Assembly (NCBI GenBank): GCA_964017235.1
Contig: OZ024931.1
Span: forward strand, 122,647,530-122,711,529
Reading direction: 5' to 3'
Length of the DNA stretch: 64,000 nucleotides
Source of the DNA: Sabellastarte sp. h YS-2021
Lineage: Eukaryota > Annelida > Polychaeta > Sabellida > Sabellidae
The position numbers and the translations under genes are program-made. Each line of letters opens with the position of its first letter. The first letter of the stretch is position 1. The notes under the pieces are model-generated. The model saw only the letters and a program-made list of their open reading frames with translations, did no database searches and had not been told where the DNA came from. This document shows positions 25,760-37,040 of the stretch, piece by piece.

Positions 25760-26148
25760 TATTTGAGAAATACTGGCTATCTGCAATACTTTTAGAGATA
25801 ATAGGCATTTACTCATTTTGAGTAGGTGAGTAAGTAGCTGTGGATCTGAAAATTCATTAATTGAAAGCTCTCCAAAATGTATATGAATGAGTTATTTGAG
25901 AAAAATTGACTATCTTTAATACTTTTAGAGATAATTCGCATTTACTCATTTCGAGTAGGTGAGTAATTACCTACGGGCCTGGAACTTCACCAAGTAAAAG
26001 CTTTCCCAAAAGTAGGTGAATGAGTTATTTGAGAAAAATTGGCTATCTGCAATACTTTTAGAGATAATTCGCATTTACTCATTTTGAGTAGGTGAGTACT
26101 TAGCTATGGGTCTGAAACTTCACCATGTGAAAGCTCTTCCAAAAGTAG

Positions 26149-26332
26149 GTTAATAAGTTATTTGAGAAAAATTGGCTATCTGCAATACTTTTAAGAGATA
26201 ATTCGCATTTACTCATTTTGAGTAGGTGAGTAATTATCTACGGGTCTGAAACTTCACCATGTGAAAGCTCTCCCAAAAGTAGATGAATGAGTTATTTGAG
26301 AAAAATTGGCTATCTACAATACTTTAAAGCGA
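26149..26332. repeat. 133-bp satellite monomers downstream of the higher-order array
   Basis: About one and a half monomers of the 133-bp family continue after the last 1824-bp unit, then change abruptly into the 157-bp array. Confidence 0.85.
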
Positions 26333-27165
26333 TAAGCCACCTGCCAAATATGAAAGAAATGTGGAAAGAAATGTGGACTGTAGGTCGCTAACAAGCAATA
26401 TTCCACATTTTACACATTTTTGTCTACCACAGGCCTACCAAAAAGATAGGGTGGCAAGTCCTCTAGCATACCAAGCCACCTGCCAAATATGAAAGAAATC
26501 TGGAAAGAAATGTGGACTGTATGTCGCTAGCAAGCAATATTCCACATTTTAGACATTTTTGTCTATCACAGGCCTAATTTAGACATAAAGCCTACCAAAA
26601 AGATAGGGTGGAGAGTCCTCTAACATACCAAGCCACCGGCCAAATATGAAAGAAATCTGGAAAGAAATGTGGACTGTATGTCGCTAACAAGCAATATTCC
26701 ACATTTTAGACATTTTTGTCTATCACAGGCCTAATTTAGACATAAAGCCTACCAAAAAGATAGGGTGGAGAGTCCTCTAGCATACCAAGCCACCTGCCAA
26801 ATATGAAAGAAATCTGGAAAGAAATGTGGACTGTAGGTCGCTAACAAGCAATATTCCACATTTTAGACATTTTTGTCTACCACAGGCCTAATTTAGACAT
26901 AAAGCCTACCAAAAAGATAGAGTGGAGAGTCCTCTAGCATACCAAGCCACCTGCCAAATATGAAAGAAATCTGGAAAGAAATGTGGACTGTAGGTCGCTA
27001 ACAAGCGATATTCCACATTTTAGACATTTTTGTCTACCACAGGCCTAATTTAGACATAAAGCCTACCAAAAAGATAGGGTGGCGAGTCCTCCACCATATC
27101 AAGCCAGCTGCCAAATATGAAAGAAATCTGGAAAGAAATGTGGACTGTAGGCCGCTAACAAGAAA
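26333..27165. repeat. 157-bp tandem array, about 5.4 units
   Basis: The phrase AAGCCACCTGCCAAATATGA begins units at 26334, 26473, 26630, 26787, 26944 and 27101. The last four spacings are exactly 157 bp; the first is 139 bp because an 18-bp segment (around CTAATTTAGACATAAAG) is missing. It is unrelated in sequence to the 133-bp satellite. Open frames here are repeat artefacts. Confidence 0.93.
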
Positions 27166-27240
27166 TCTCTGCGGACGCGGACGACGACAATGATGAATCC
27201 ATAGTATCCCCGCTTCGCGCCGGGAATACAATTAATACTG
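27166..27240. other. Tail of the 157-bp array with a hairpin
   Basis: GC-rich sequence ends in GTATCCCCG (27204-27212), an 8-base loop, and CGGGAATAC (27221-27229). This is a 9-bp stem with one mismatch. The position, directly after a tandem array that follows 133-bp monomers, parallels the hairpin at 2203-2224. Confidence 0.6.
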
Positions 27241-27280
27241 AGAATTTGTCAACATTAGTAGACAGATATTGCTAGAAGAA

Positions 27281-27515
27281 GATTGTTTTTCTTTATTTAT
27301 TTTATTTATTTATTTGGGGTTTTACGTCGCTTTCAACACTATACAGATCATATCATGGCATATATAGTTTTGTGGGCAAAAGAACCCAGTACATACAGTT
27401 GGTCAAGGCCGACCATCAGTAAGCAACTACCAACTTTCCCATTAAGGTCCGGGGTTTGAACCGCCAACCTCTGATGTGGGAAGTTAGTGACGTTACCAAT
27501 GTGCCACCGTGGCCC
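27281..27515 (-). mobile_element. tRNA-derived SINE with target-site duplication
   Basis: On the minus strand the element starts near GGGGCCACGGTGGCACATTG, with a box-A-like TGGCACATTGG and a box-B-like GGTTCAAACCCC, the RNA polymerase III promoter of a tRNA-related head. A conserved body follows (GGCCTTGACCAAC, CCCACAAAACTA, GTGTTGAAAGCGACGTAAAA), then a CCCCAAATAAATAAATAAAA tail. CTAGAAGAA flanks both sides (27272-27280 and 27516-27524), a 9-bp target-site duplication. A truncated relative lies at 9455-9600. The body suggests one of the conserved-core SINE groups of marine invertebrates, but I did not compare it with a database. Confidence 0.88.
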
Positions 27516-27599
27516 CTAGAAGAATGTTAACATGGAAATATTACCATAGAATTCAATGTTAGGTCATCTTCCAGTACAGTTAAATATTGCTCAGCTCAA

Positions 27600-28190
27600 A
27601 CATAATAATATTTATTATCAACCATGTGACGTACTTGCCCTAAATATAGAGAAATACAGATAGACTGAGACCATGATGTATTAATTTTGTGTACCGGCGC
27701 CCTGGTACTATGGATAAGGGATGTGAATAAGTTTCTTTTTTTCAACAATATCTTGGAAAGTCTTTTTTTTTTCAACAATATCTTGGAAAGTATGTAACTT
27801 ACAAATATGTATAATATATCATTAGAAAGGTATTCTTACAGCGCTTCTGCTCATGTTTGTTGCATAAAACTCCATGTAGAAATGACCGAGATATTGCAAG
27901 TTAAAGATTGAAGCTTTGATATTTACTGTTGCCACTGCTTTTTGACAGCCTTTTCTACATTCTCTTAATATTCATATTATTTAAACCATAAATCGTACAA
28001 AATGGTGGATAATATAAGTAAAATGTCCCTCATCAGATATATACAGAAAAATATATCACTCATGAAGATTTATGATATAATACTTGTGCTTCACACTGGT
28101 ATAATATTGTTATCTTCATTTGTGATATATTTCTTCTGTATAATTATGTCATTGGGGAAGTTTTTCTATTACATGTATTTGAAAATATTA
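27600..28190 (+). repeat. Dispersed repeat with terminal AT-rich hairpin
   Basis: 27740-27990 matches 16975-17250 and, inverted, 7488-7800. A TTTTTTTCAACAATATCTTG phrase is duplicated at about 27737 and 27769. 28038-28145 is an imperfect foldback: TACAGAAAAATATATCACTC...GATATAATAC is inverted as GGTATAATATTGTTATCTTC...GATATATTTCTTCTGTA around a TGTGCTTCACA loop. A related hairpin lies at 6935-7145. Non-coding. Confidence 0.65.
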
Positions 28191-28249
28191 AACACAATGG
28201 GTAAGACTGTTTCATATATCAATTTTTAACAGAGCAGTGATTTCTGTTC

Positions 28250-29878
28250 TGATGCAAGATTTATTACGATCTAAAGAACCCTAGACATCATTAGTTTATT
28301 GATAGATATTATTGGCTGAGAAAAGAAAATCTGTCCTTATAGAATCAAAATTAAAAAGCAGGTACATTTAAATACAATCTCAAACAGCAAAGCTAGGACA
28401 GCTTGTACAAACAATTCAATATAAAAATTTGTTTCAAAATGTGCAGACAAATTTTTCAAAAGAAATACATGTAAAGGTGTAAAGAATTATCAATTTGACT
28501 GCAGTAATTAATCAAGGTTTAGTTATCCTATAAGAGTGTTAAAGATTATATCTTGTCAATGTCAGAATGATGCTCAATCCAGTGTATCCACCAGATCCAG
28601 CTGATTTGGTGGACACAATGAAAAGATTAGTGAGTACAATGCTAAAATCAGTGGAATTATACTTCAGAGACTTATCATATAAAATATAATTGTATATGTG
28701 AATTAACAAAGAGACACAGTGGAATGTGTTTGCCTTCATTTATTGCTGCATGCTTGTCAGAAGCTTGTTTGGTCAATAACAGCTTGAACAAACACAATTA
28801 TTATTTGCTGCCACATTGTCAGTGCCGGATGGAAAAAAAGCGGCCCTTTTTTCTTGTTCTAACTCAAAATGGTACTGCAAACACTCATTAAGTAACATAT
28901 TATGCATTAAACTTAATAATTCATATCTCTATTTAATTACTAATGAGAGCTCCAAATATGCTTTACACTGGGACTAAATAACTTTATTAGGTATTCTGAA
29001 TTGAATTAACAGAATGGTGTATTACTCATTAATCTGGAATGACACAGTCCTAGATGTAAAACAATTGGGTAATTAGAGTGAATATTGTCATATACTTGTG
29101 TATATCTGCTTTCAAGCTGTTACTTCCTGGTACTTTGTTATAATATGGGAATTTTATTAAGTTTTATTGTACATACACCTTGTAGTTTGTTACAATACAG
29201 GGGTTTTGTATGTTTTTGTGTGTAAAAGTTCATTGTACTAATAATGTTAGAATGCTAATAAAATTAGAAATTCCCAAAAATAAAATCTCTTGTTCATGGC
29301 TATGAGAATTTCTCATGAGACTTCAAAGGCATAGGACTGAACATATTATATAATTAGTTGTGAGATTTTAAATCTCACCTTCTCGGCACATAATTTTTGA
29401 CTGAATACTGTAACAAATATGTGTACTTCTGCTTTCAAACTGTTACTTCCTGGGGTTCTCAGCTCTGTCTATTGTATTCCCAGATTTGATTTGATTTTGT
29501 ACAAATCTCAGCATTTCTTGTTAACTCTCCCTTTACAATATACAATGCAACCCAAGTGTAGCTGTACACATGTATGTGGCTCCCAACATCTGACACCCGA
29601 GGTAAAACTCAAAAGTGTTCACACATACACAAAATTACAATTCATCAAATAAAAGAACTCTAAAAGAGGGCTTACTTTGTACACAGCATTAATAGTTTAT
29701 GTGTTATAAATTTTCAAGTCTTCTCATAATTTGATAACATAAAAGGAATCAATCCATCCCCTATTTTCAACTTTTTTGTTTACATTTTATTAATAGAATT
29801 GCTATCAGAAAAGACCAAATACCTGACACACAGCTATTGTTTTCATATAATCCCTCTGAAACCAAAACACAATATTTT
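28250..29878. other. Intronic AT-rich DNA
   Basis: No exon is supported. 29090-29150 and 29405-29530 share 'gcttcaagctgttacttcctgg'-like phrases with each other and with 15976-16060, so a low-copy dispersed repeat is present. Confidence 0.45.
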
Positions 29879-30048
29879 TATGATATAGAAATAACCAATG
29901 ACGAGAGAGAGGTTATAAGAGATTTTAAAAACAAATAACGATATTATGATCATGAAAACCAAGCCTGAGGGATTCAAATTCAGAATGAGTTGGAAAATCT
30001 CTTATAACCGGGAGATTGGAATCGGTTATTTCTATTCTAACATGACAA
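29879..30048. mobile_element. Small foldback element, about 170 bp
   Basis: The left arm (TATAGAAATAACC...GGTTATAAGAGATTTTAAAA) is inverted at the right (GGAAAATCTCTTATAACC...GGTTATTTCTATTCTAA). Arms are about 50 bp with several mismatches around a 60-bp centre. There is no frame, and no target-site duplication was resolved. Confidence 0.65.
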
Positions 30049-31455
30049 ACTTTTTAATATTACAAATACTATTACTATTGACATTTTAATGAGAAACACA
30101 GGCTGTTTCATCCATTTTACTTTGCTGAGGGGTTATTGTCAAAATGGCCATCATTCATAACTTTCCTCTGGCCAGACCCTATACCTCCTTAAAATTTCAT
30201 GAAGATCTGCTCATTAGTTTTGAAGTGATTGCAAACACAGAGACAAACGAATGCACCCATAAACATAACCTGCTTGGTTATAAATTACCATGAGTTCCAG
30301 TCCCAAAGTCATCCAGTGCTTAAATAGGGCATAGACCACGATAGAAAAGTATGAAAGATTCATCAAGAATAGTTATGGAAATACAAAAGATGTTTTTTTT
30401 CTCAAGAGGAGTGGCTACATTAATAAAAACTGGGCTCTAATATGCATTTGTACAAACAGAATACTGTTAAATTGCCTTTTTATAATCTGGGCAACTTTTT
30501 GGGGGACAAGCCAGTCATCAATAAATCCTCTTTTAAGAGCCTTTGTTTCAGCGAATCCATAAGGCTAAAGGACTGGAACATTAAAGGAGGATTGCAGAGA
30601 TAAGAATTGTCTGTGAGATTTATAAGGGCATTAGGTCTTAGGCATTAGGGCTTCCCCCTAGGTCTTTGTGTTTGATGACACAACCTGTACTGCTGAGTAT
30701 TAGTACAACAATCACAGCCATAACTTCCTGCTATGTAACAAGTTATATATTAATAATAAATATTGTAATGAAGTAACTTAAGGTCTGTAAGTCATTTTAC
30801 TTTAATTTCCCTGCATTACTTCTAGTGATGCCTGTGGGTTGTAATGCAATAACATATAAATGGCATACAATCATCTTCAATTTTGGACATAGTTAAGTAT
30901 ATTACTAAAAGCATTTCTCCTTGAAGGCTATACTTTACTTTGAAGTGTTTGAACAAAGTTATTTGAAGTTTGAAAATTCTATCAGAACCTTTCAGAAATA
31001 TACAGGCTCTGTTGCTTAATTTAGAACAGAAATTAGACAACTAGACAAAAGGTTCGGTGCTTAATCTAAACGATTCCCCATTTTTCTTATCAAAGAATTG
31101 TCAAGATTTTCAAGAATCTATCAGACTGGATTATATTGCCATATTTTGCTTAAGTAAAACCTCACAGTGAATGGTGCAACAATAAAACTAGAGTTCTGGG
31201 ATAATTTATGTAATTTTCATCAATTCCAAAATAGTGTCACCTACTTATTTTCAAAACCTTGTCTCACATTTTCATTTTGATTGAATCTGGTCTTTCATTT
31301 AAAAAATTCCTGCTCTTCCTCTTCTATTAGTGTTTGACTAATACTGGGACATACCACTAGGAATGTTGTAATGATGAGATCAAGCAGGGTAACATTGGCC
31401 AAACAAACAAGAAACCAGTGAAATCCACTAATGAAAGTGTATCATGATCACTCAC
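30049..31455. other. Intronic DNA near the donor of the host-gene exon
   Basis: 30170-30290 holds a retroposon-tail-like segment shared with 15590-15715. Otherwise I see nothing beyond AT-rich sequence. Confidence 0.45.
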
Positions 31456-31682
31456 CTCTGTTTTGGGTCACTGCCTGTCCTGTCCCTATGGCCACTGCCT
31501 GATCGCTGATGAGCGACACTCTCACTCTTGTGTCTATGTCCCTCACCTCTGTGTCTGTGGCCAGAGTCACTCCTCTGCCGACCTCCCGAGTCACTCCTGT
31601 GTTTGGAGGCTGCGGAGTCACTGCTATGGCGTGGCCTGTGCTGTTCTTTGGATGGGTGAGAAGGTTTGGGTCTGTGTGACAT
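31456..31682 (-). CDS. First coding exon of an unrecognised host gene (His/Ser/Arg-rich N-terminus)
   Basis: The minus-strand ATG at 31682 is preceded in frame, three codons upstream, by a TAA, which favours it as the true start. 75 codons follow, ending CAG AG before a canonical donor GTGAGT at 31455. The peptide begins MSHRPKPSHPSKEQHRPRH and continues as an irregular SDSG/HRHR-type series rich in Ser, His, Arg and Gly. It should be disordered and very basic, with many possible Ser phosphorylation sites. The exon is CpG- and GC-rich against an AT-rich background. Its two-base 3' phase fits the one-base 5' phase of the exon at 12447-12587. I cannot name the protein, and composition alone does not give a function. 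The opposite-strand frame at 31463-31684 is treated as a shadow. Confidence 0.7.
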
Positions 31683-33701
31683 AATGTCTTATCCTTTTAC
31701 GAACAGTATGTAATTTTTACCAAGTAAATTTTAGGGGGTTAGATTTTATCCAAAGTTACTCTGTCTTCTTGACAATGTTAAATGTTCTTAAAATTTTATC
31801 TTTTTAAATCTTGTCTTAGTAACTGCAGTGATATCAAATTTGTCTTAAGTGATTGTACAACAAATTGTACAAGCTCCAAAAATAATCCTTTGACTGTTTA
31901 TATTGAGTATTTAACCAGAATTCTATTCAAAGAAATCTCTTCAATAGATCACCTTCCAACTGTTCCAGTAATACAGCAGCACAAACAATCGCATTAAAGA
32001 CAACAACATTCAAAGCAAACTATTTCATGACTACCATAACATTCATTACAAGTCTATTTTTGCAGCCCGGTAAATGCAGTTGTTTTCATCCTGTCAACAG
32101 AAGTTATTACAATACCTAGAAACACTCAGACAACATGCAAAGACACATCTTGTTGAGGTACATTTCTGTTTTCCATCCAACATTGATCTGTGCATGTGTA
32201 ACAAATTTTGCTTCATAAATATATGATGAGCAAGGGGAGTCGAAATGAATCAGCCAATACAATAAATGTGTAGTCAAGGAAATGTCAGTCACTTCAAAAT
32301 AAATCTATTACACTTAAAGTAAACAAGATACTCTCATCAGCCAGTCATTCACTAAAGTGAAGATCGTGAACAATTAATTTGTCAAAACTAACCTTCCAGG
32401 TACACCTTTTATAGTATCATTTAAAGAAAGAAAGTTTCATGATTTCATAATCAGAGGTCTTTCTATAAAATATGTATTAAAACAAATGGAAGCAAACGAC
32501 TGATTATCAAATGCCATATGCTCTTCTTAGACAATACATTTTCTTCTCAATCGAAACAAAATCCATAATTCATTTAAACACTAGCAAAACAATTGACAAA
32601 TCACGCACATGTTCATTAAATAAGGCAAGGCAGAACAGTTCTATCTCCCCCTACAATTTCCCATGCAGTTACACACCCCATTTCTTGTCTCAGCATAGAT
32701 ATACAGTACTGCACATCAATATCTATGGTTCCAATGACTTGTGTATGTCCTCCTCCCGTTCTGTACAGAGAGTACAACAACACAATGACAGCAAACCTCT
32801 GTATGCAATATAACAAGTCTTCTGCTGCTGTAGGCTGCTGCAGAACTAATGATATTCACACACAGTGACACACATTTATATAGACACACAAATGGCACCC
32901 ACCCACCTCCACACCCCTCCTCCTCCAACACAGAATTAACGGTACTTTAGTTCTTGTAATGGAGAAAAATGGAGAAAAAAAACATCCCACTGAAATGGTT
33001 CCTTGTCCCCTTATCAGTGGAGAAAAAAAAACAATTTACCATCTCTTTAAAAGAAACAGAAACTAAAGAGACATCTGAATAATGTATTATGTGGCCGCAC
33101 TTTTGAAGAAAATACTTCAGCAGTCACAGCACAATAGTTGAGTAAAGCAAGACGAGAATATCATGGAGAAAAGTTGCTTGATCTTCTATTCTAATCCTGC
33201 ATAAGAGTATAAGCTTCTTGCAATGAATTAATAATGAAAAGAGGGTAGTACTAAGCTTATATCTTGCTGTGTAATAATACGCTTAGCTGCACTCTCTTTG
33301 ACAAAATCCAGAAACACAGATGCTACACGACCTGGTATAAATTTGCAAAAACAGCAAATATCTTCTGACAAAGAAATGTCAGACTATCCAGGGTATATAG
33401 CATGCACTCGGGTTTCAATTGCATTGTATCATCACAAAATGAACACAGCACTGGGTTTTTGTTTTAACAACAGAAAAACATTGGCAATTCTTCAGTCAGT
33501 CAGCCACCATAAAGTCAGTGATAATCAAACTTCTTTTCGATGTCATGTAATGTAACATATTGAGTACTTTTATAGTGTTCATTTGAAATTATTTCTGATT
33601 GATCACTTTAATACAGTTTAGTACGTATTTTCACATCAACGTTTTATATCCATAATAAAATGTGGTTATTTCTATTAATATTCTATATCTATAACACTTA
33701 T
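31683..33701. other. Possible 5' UTR/promoter side of the host gene; otherwise anonymous
   Basis: This lies immediately upstream (minus strand) of the putative start. I see no convincing TATA box, exon or RNA gene. Small open frames at 32511-32931 and 33298-33555 have no recognisable domain or splice context. There is CA-rich low complexity around 32860-32900. Confidence 0.4.
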
Positions 33702-33739
33702 ATACGGAAGCTCTGGACTGCCAAAGTTTTTTTATTTTA

Positions 33740-34360
33740 CTAACTTGAATATACCAGTTAGTTAACTTGAATATTCAAGTTAATAACTGGAATATTCGAG
33801 TTAGTAACTCGATTGTACCAGTTACTAACTTGAAAATACCAGTTACCTAACTTGAATATACCAGTTAACTAACTTGTATATACGAGTTAGCTAACTTGAA
33901 TACATGAGTTAGCTAACTTGAATATTCGAGTTACTAACTGGAATATACGAGTTAGTAACTGGAATAGACCAGTTACTAACTTGAATATACCAGTTAGCTA
34001 ACTGGTATATACAAGTTAACTAACTGGAATATACGAGTTAACTAACTGGAATATACAAGTTAGGTAACTGGAATATACGAGTTAACTAACTGGAATATAC
34101 GAGTTAATAACTGGAATATATGAGTTAGTAACTCAAATATACCTTTTAGTTAACTGGAATATATGAGCTAACTCATATATTCCAGTTAGCTAACTCGTAT
34201 ATTCCAGTTATTAACTTGTATATTCCAGTTAGCTAACTCGTATATTCCAGATATTAACTCGTATATTCCAGTTATTAACTCGTATATTCCAGTTACTAAC
34301 TCGTATATTCCAGTTAGCTAACTCATATATTCCAATTATTAACTCGTATATTCCAGTTAC
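33740..34360. repeat. Left arm: array of 21-22-bp units
   Basis: Units of the form GTTAGTAACTGGAATATACGA (variants of AGTTA.TAACT plus an ATAT-containing linker) repeat about 28 times. Around 34150 the orientation flips so that the arm is itself palindromic; GTTAGCTAAC is palindromic within units. The period of 21 leaves one frame open, producing an artificial seven-residue repeat at 34229-34370. Confidence 0.93.
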
Positions 34361-34370
34361 TAAACATAAC

Positions 34371-34697
34371 AGGTAGGCACCTGGGTTAGGGGTGCAGTAA
34401 GAGGGCATAAACTCACACAAATATGTTGATACCCATTGGGTGAAGGGTGGGGAAGGCCCAGATATAAAATAGTTCCTGTCTTTTACGTTTAGTGGAGGAA
34501 TCTGGGTTGTTGTCCCCCCCATCCATTGCACAATGCTGAACTCCATATTTTTGACACTAAGCTTTGGTTGAGTGAAGTGTCTTGAGACAGAGGTTGAATT
34601 TAGAGCATTGAATTTCTGAACACTTCTGTAGTGTTCATACATTCTCTGTCTAATTGGTTTTTTGGTCTCCTATATATTGGAGGCCACATTCTCAGGA
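34371..34697 (-). pseudogene. Penelope-like GIY-YIG endonuclease fragment, copy 1 (minus)
   Basis: The minus-strand frame from 34642 reads MYEHYRSVQKFN, then VSRHF, then KNMEF, in the order and spacing of the C-terminal half of Penelope-like element GIY-YIG endonucleases (R..EH...., VS.HF, ..P.GIN at the end). Upstream, a CGLQYIG motif (the YIG of GIY-YIG preceded by a Cys) is encoded near 34670-34690 in another frame, so at least one frameshift separates it. A second shift falls near the GG-rich stretch at 34515-34525. No reverse transcriptase is attached. It is 3'-terminal debris and cannot be a complete element. The frame runs on into the 21-bp array. Confidence 0.7.
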
Positions 34698-34862
34698 ACT
34701 ACTGGAACCCCTATTCCAGCTAGTAGGATGAGCAGTGAGACTTTGGTGAATCCTACAAACAGCTTCAAATAAGTTGACAAGGGACCCACCAAAGGCACCA
34801 AAAGAAAGAGAACCGCCTCTCCATCATCTGAGAGACAGTCTACTAGCAGGGACAGATACCCA

Positions 34863-35190
34863 CCTGAGAATGTGGCCTCCAATATATAGGAGACCAAAAA
34901 ACCAATTAGACAGAGAATGTATGAACACTACAGAAGTGTTCAGAAATTCAATGCTCTAAATTCAACCACTGTCTCAAGACACTTCACTCAACCAAAGCTT
35001 AGTGTCAAAAATATGGAGTTCAGCATTGTGCAATGGATGGGGGGGGACAACAACCCAGATTCCTCCACTAAACGTAAAAGACAGGAACTATTTTATATCT
35101 GGGCCTTCCCCACCCTTCACCCAATGGGTATCAACATATTTGTGTGAGTTTATGCCCTCTTACTGCACCCCTAACCCAGGTGCCTACCTG
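34863..35190 (+). pseudogene. Penelope-like GIY-YIG endonuclease fragment, copy 2 (plus)
   Basis: Inverted near-identical copy of 34371-34697, facing the other way from a 165-bp spacer (34698-34862). The same ECGLQYIG, MYEHYRSVQK and VSRHF motifs are visible, with frame changes at the G-run near 35040. The RKRQELFYIW and HPMGIN motifs that end such endonucleases are also visible near 35075-35140. The two copies agree closely, including shared frame disruptions, so the duplication is later than the decay. Confidence 0.7.
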
Positions 35191-36219
35191 TTATGTTTAT
35201 TATTTATTGGGCACCTCACCAAAGGGCACTAAGACCCATCAAAATTGGTTGGTGACCTATTCACGTCACAAATGACACAAAATAACACATTATGTCATCT
35301 TGTGATCAATACTATTTACGTCAACATTACTTAGTAACATACAAGGTCACTAAGTTACAGTCTTGGCTTTATATTCAAAAGCTGTGAAGAGAGCATCTAC
35401 AGCAGTGTGCTTTTTGATTTTTTTTGTGTGACAAAAATATTTTTAGTGTGTCATGTACATATTTTAAGTGCATAACTGATGAAAATGTGGTTCACCTGCA
35501 AGCACATGTCATAAGATTTATTCACGTAGATGAAATCTCAGGAGACATATTAAGAGTACACACCTGAACTAAGGCATCTACATAATATGTTGGACTGCCA
35601 CTCACTTTTACACTATTTTATTTTTTACCGACAATTATTACGGTATAAATACTATGACAGAATTACAAATTATGGGTGAATAAGTATGAATAATCATCCA
35701 GAATTTACACACACCAAATCAATACCACTGAGTCCTGTGATTTGATTCAGTGCCACAAGAATGGGTTGTTACAATCACCCCACTATCTGCCACATCTAGG
35801 CGGATTTTTTAAGAGGTGACTGAAACAGACACACTCTTGACTCATATAAATCACACCTCAAGACAATGCTATAGGGGAATGCAACCCAGCTCCCCCGGGA
35901 AAAAGGTTTACAATAGTTGTCAGTATTCATGTTAATATCACACTGTTATGTGAATAACTGGATAAAAACATTTGAATAAAACAAAAAGTTTTATCAATAA
36001 CTTCTTATCACCTATACATATAACTTAAGAAAAAAAGTTATATATTACACATCCTCGACCAGTAATAAGATTGTATTTAATGGATAGTATAATAACTATT
36101 CCATTCATCAATTGGTAAAATAATTTATTGATAAACATGACTAAAAATTACAGATAAAATATTATTGGTCAATTTAAAGTGATAAATTCACTAATTTAAG
36201 TCAGATACAAAAAAATCTG

Positions 36220-36297
36220 AGCTGATCCCCCGGATCTGATCCCCAGGATCTGATCCCCGGGATCTGATCCCCAGGATCTGATCCTCAGGATCTGAGA
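36220..36297. repeat. 14-bp tandem repeat in the foldback core
   Basis: About five units of GGATCTGATCCCCA with C/G changes. They are partly self-complementary (GGATC). This is a local microsatellite-like feature. Confidence 0.85.
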
Positions 36298-36464
36298 GGA
36301 TGCAAAATTTACACTTCAGGTGATCCTCCTATCCCACTCACAGCCTCTGATGAGAACTGACATAATTCAGATCGAAATATTCATACACATTAAACTGTGA
36401 ATATAAGGCAGAGATTTAAAGACTTGACCTACTCTTCACTGACTCAAGTACTTATTGTTTTTAT

Positions 36465-37040
36465 TCCAGTTACTAACTCGTATATTCCAGTTAGCTAACT
36501 CATATATTCCAATTATTAACTCGTATATTCCAGTTAGTTAACTCGTATATTCAAGTTAGCTAACTCGTATATTCAAGTTATTAACTCATATATTCCAGTT
36601 ATTAACTCGTATATTCCTGTTACTAACTCGTATATTCCAGTTAGCTAACTCGTATATTCCAGTTATTAACTGGTATATTCCAGTTAGTTAACTGGTATAT
36701 TCAAGTTAGCTAACTCATATATTCAAGTTAGTTAACTGGTATATTCAAGTTAGTAACTCATATATTCCAGTTACTAACTGGTATATTCAAGTTAGTAACT
36801 CGTATATTCCAGTTACTAACTCATATATTCCAGTTAGTAACTCGAATATTCAAGTTAACTAACTTGTATATTCAAGTTAGCTAACTCATATATACAAGTT
36901 AGTTAACTGGTATATTCAAGTTAGGTAACTGGTATTTTCAAGTTAGTAACTGGTACATTCAAGTTACTAACTCAAATATTCCAGTTATTAACTTGAATAT
37001 TCAAGTTAACTAACTGGTATATTCAAGTTAGTAAAATAAA
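36465..37040. repeat. Right arm: array of 21-22-bp units
   Basis: Same unit family as the left arm (for example GTTAGTAACTCGTATATTCCA), largely in inverse orientation to it, ending in the terminal 50-bp inverted repeat. The dense array next to the terminus could serve as transposase-binding sites; this is inference. Confidence 0.93.

Larger units (their letters stand above)
18853..26148. repeat. Higher-order satellite: four tandem 1824-bp units
   Basis: Four consecutive units of 1824 bp (start about 18853, 20677, 22501, 24325) look identical wherever I compared them, including every short open frame. Each unit contains the phrase AACAAGATGCATCCACCGGC, two 145-166-bp-type monomers, a partial monomer broken by an 800-bp solo LTR, and about three 133-bp monomers. 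The right boundary at 26148 is where AAAAGTAGAT becomes AAAAGTAGGT. Both boundaries fall inside monomers, as expected from unequal crossover. Identity across 7.3 kb means recent amplification, strong homogenisation or an assembly artefact. Confidence 0.95.
12588..31455 (-). other. Inferred 18.9-kb intron hosting the satellite domain
   Basis: This is the interval between the GT donor after the exon at 31456-31682 and the AG acceptor before the exon at 12447-12587. It contains all the 145-166-bp, 133-bp, 1824-bp and 157-bp tandem repeats of the central window, plus a SINE and several dispersed repeats. The assignment depends on the two exons belonging to one gene, which matching phase supports but does not prove. 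Unrecorded exons could lie inside. Confidence 0.5.

Noticed and set aside
19726..25821. Small open frames (63, 65 and 60 codons) repeated four times identically
   Set aside because: They lie inside or at the edge of the solo LTR and repeat only because the 1824-bp unit repeats; no domain, and one is antisense to another.
1..27165. CRISPR-like arrays
   Set aside because: Repeats are direct monomers without unique spacers, in intron-containing animal DNA; no cas genes.
31463..31684. Plus-strand Cys/His-rich frame
   Set aside because: It is exactly antisense to the better supported minus-strand exon with splice donor.
36220..36297. Regulatory operator array
   Set aside because: Perfect short 14-bp tandem units are better explained as a microsatellite in the foldback core.
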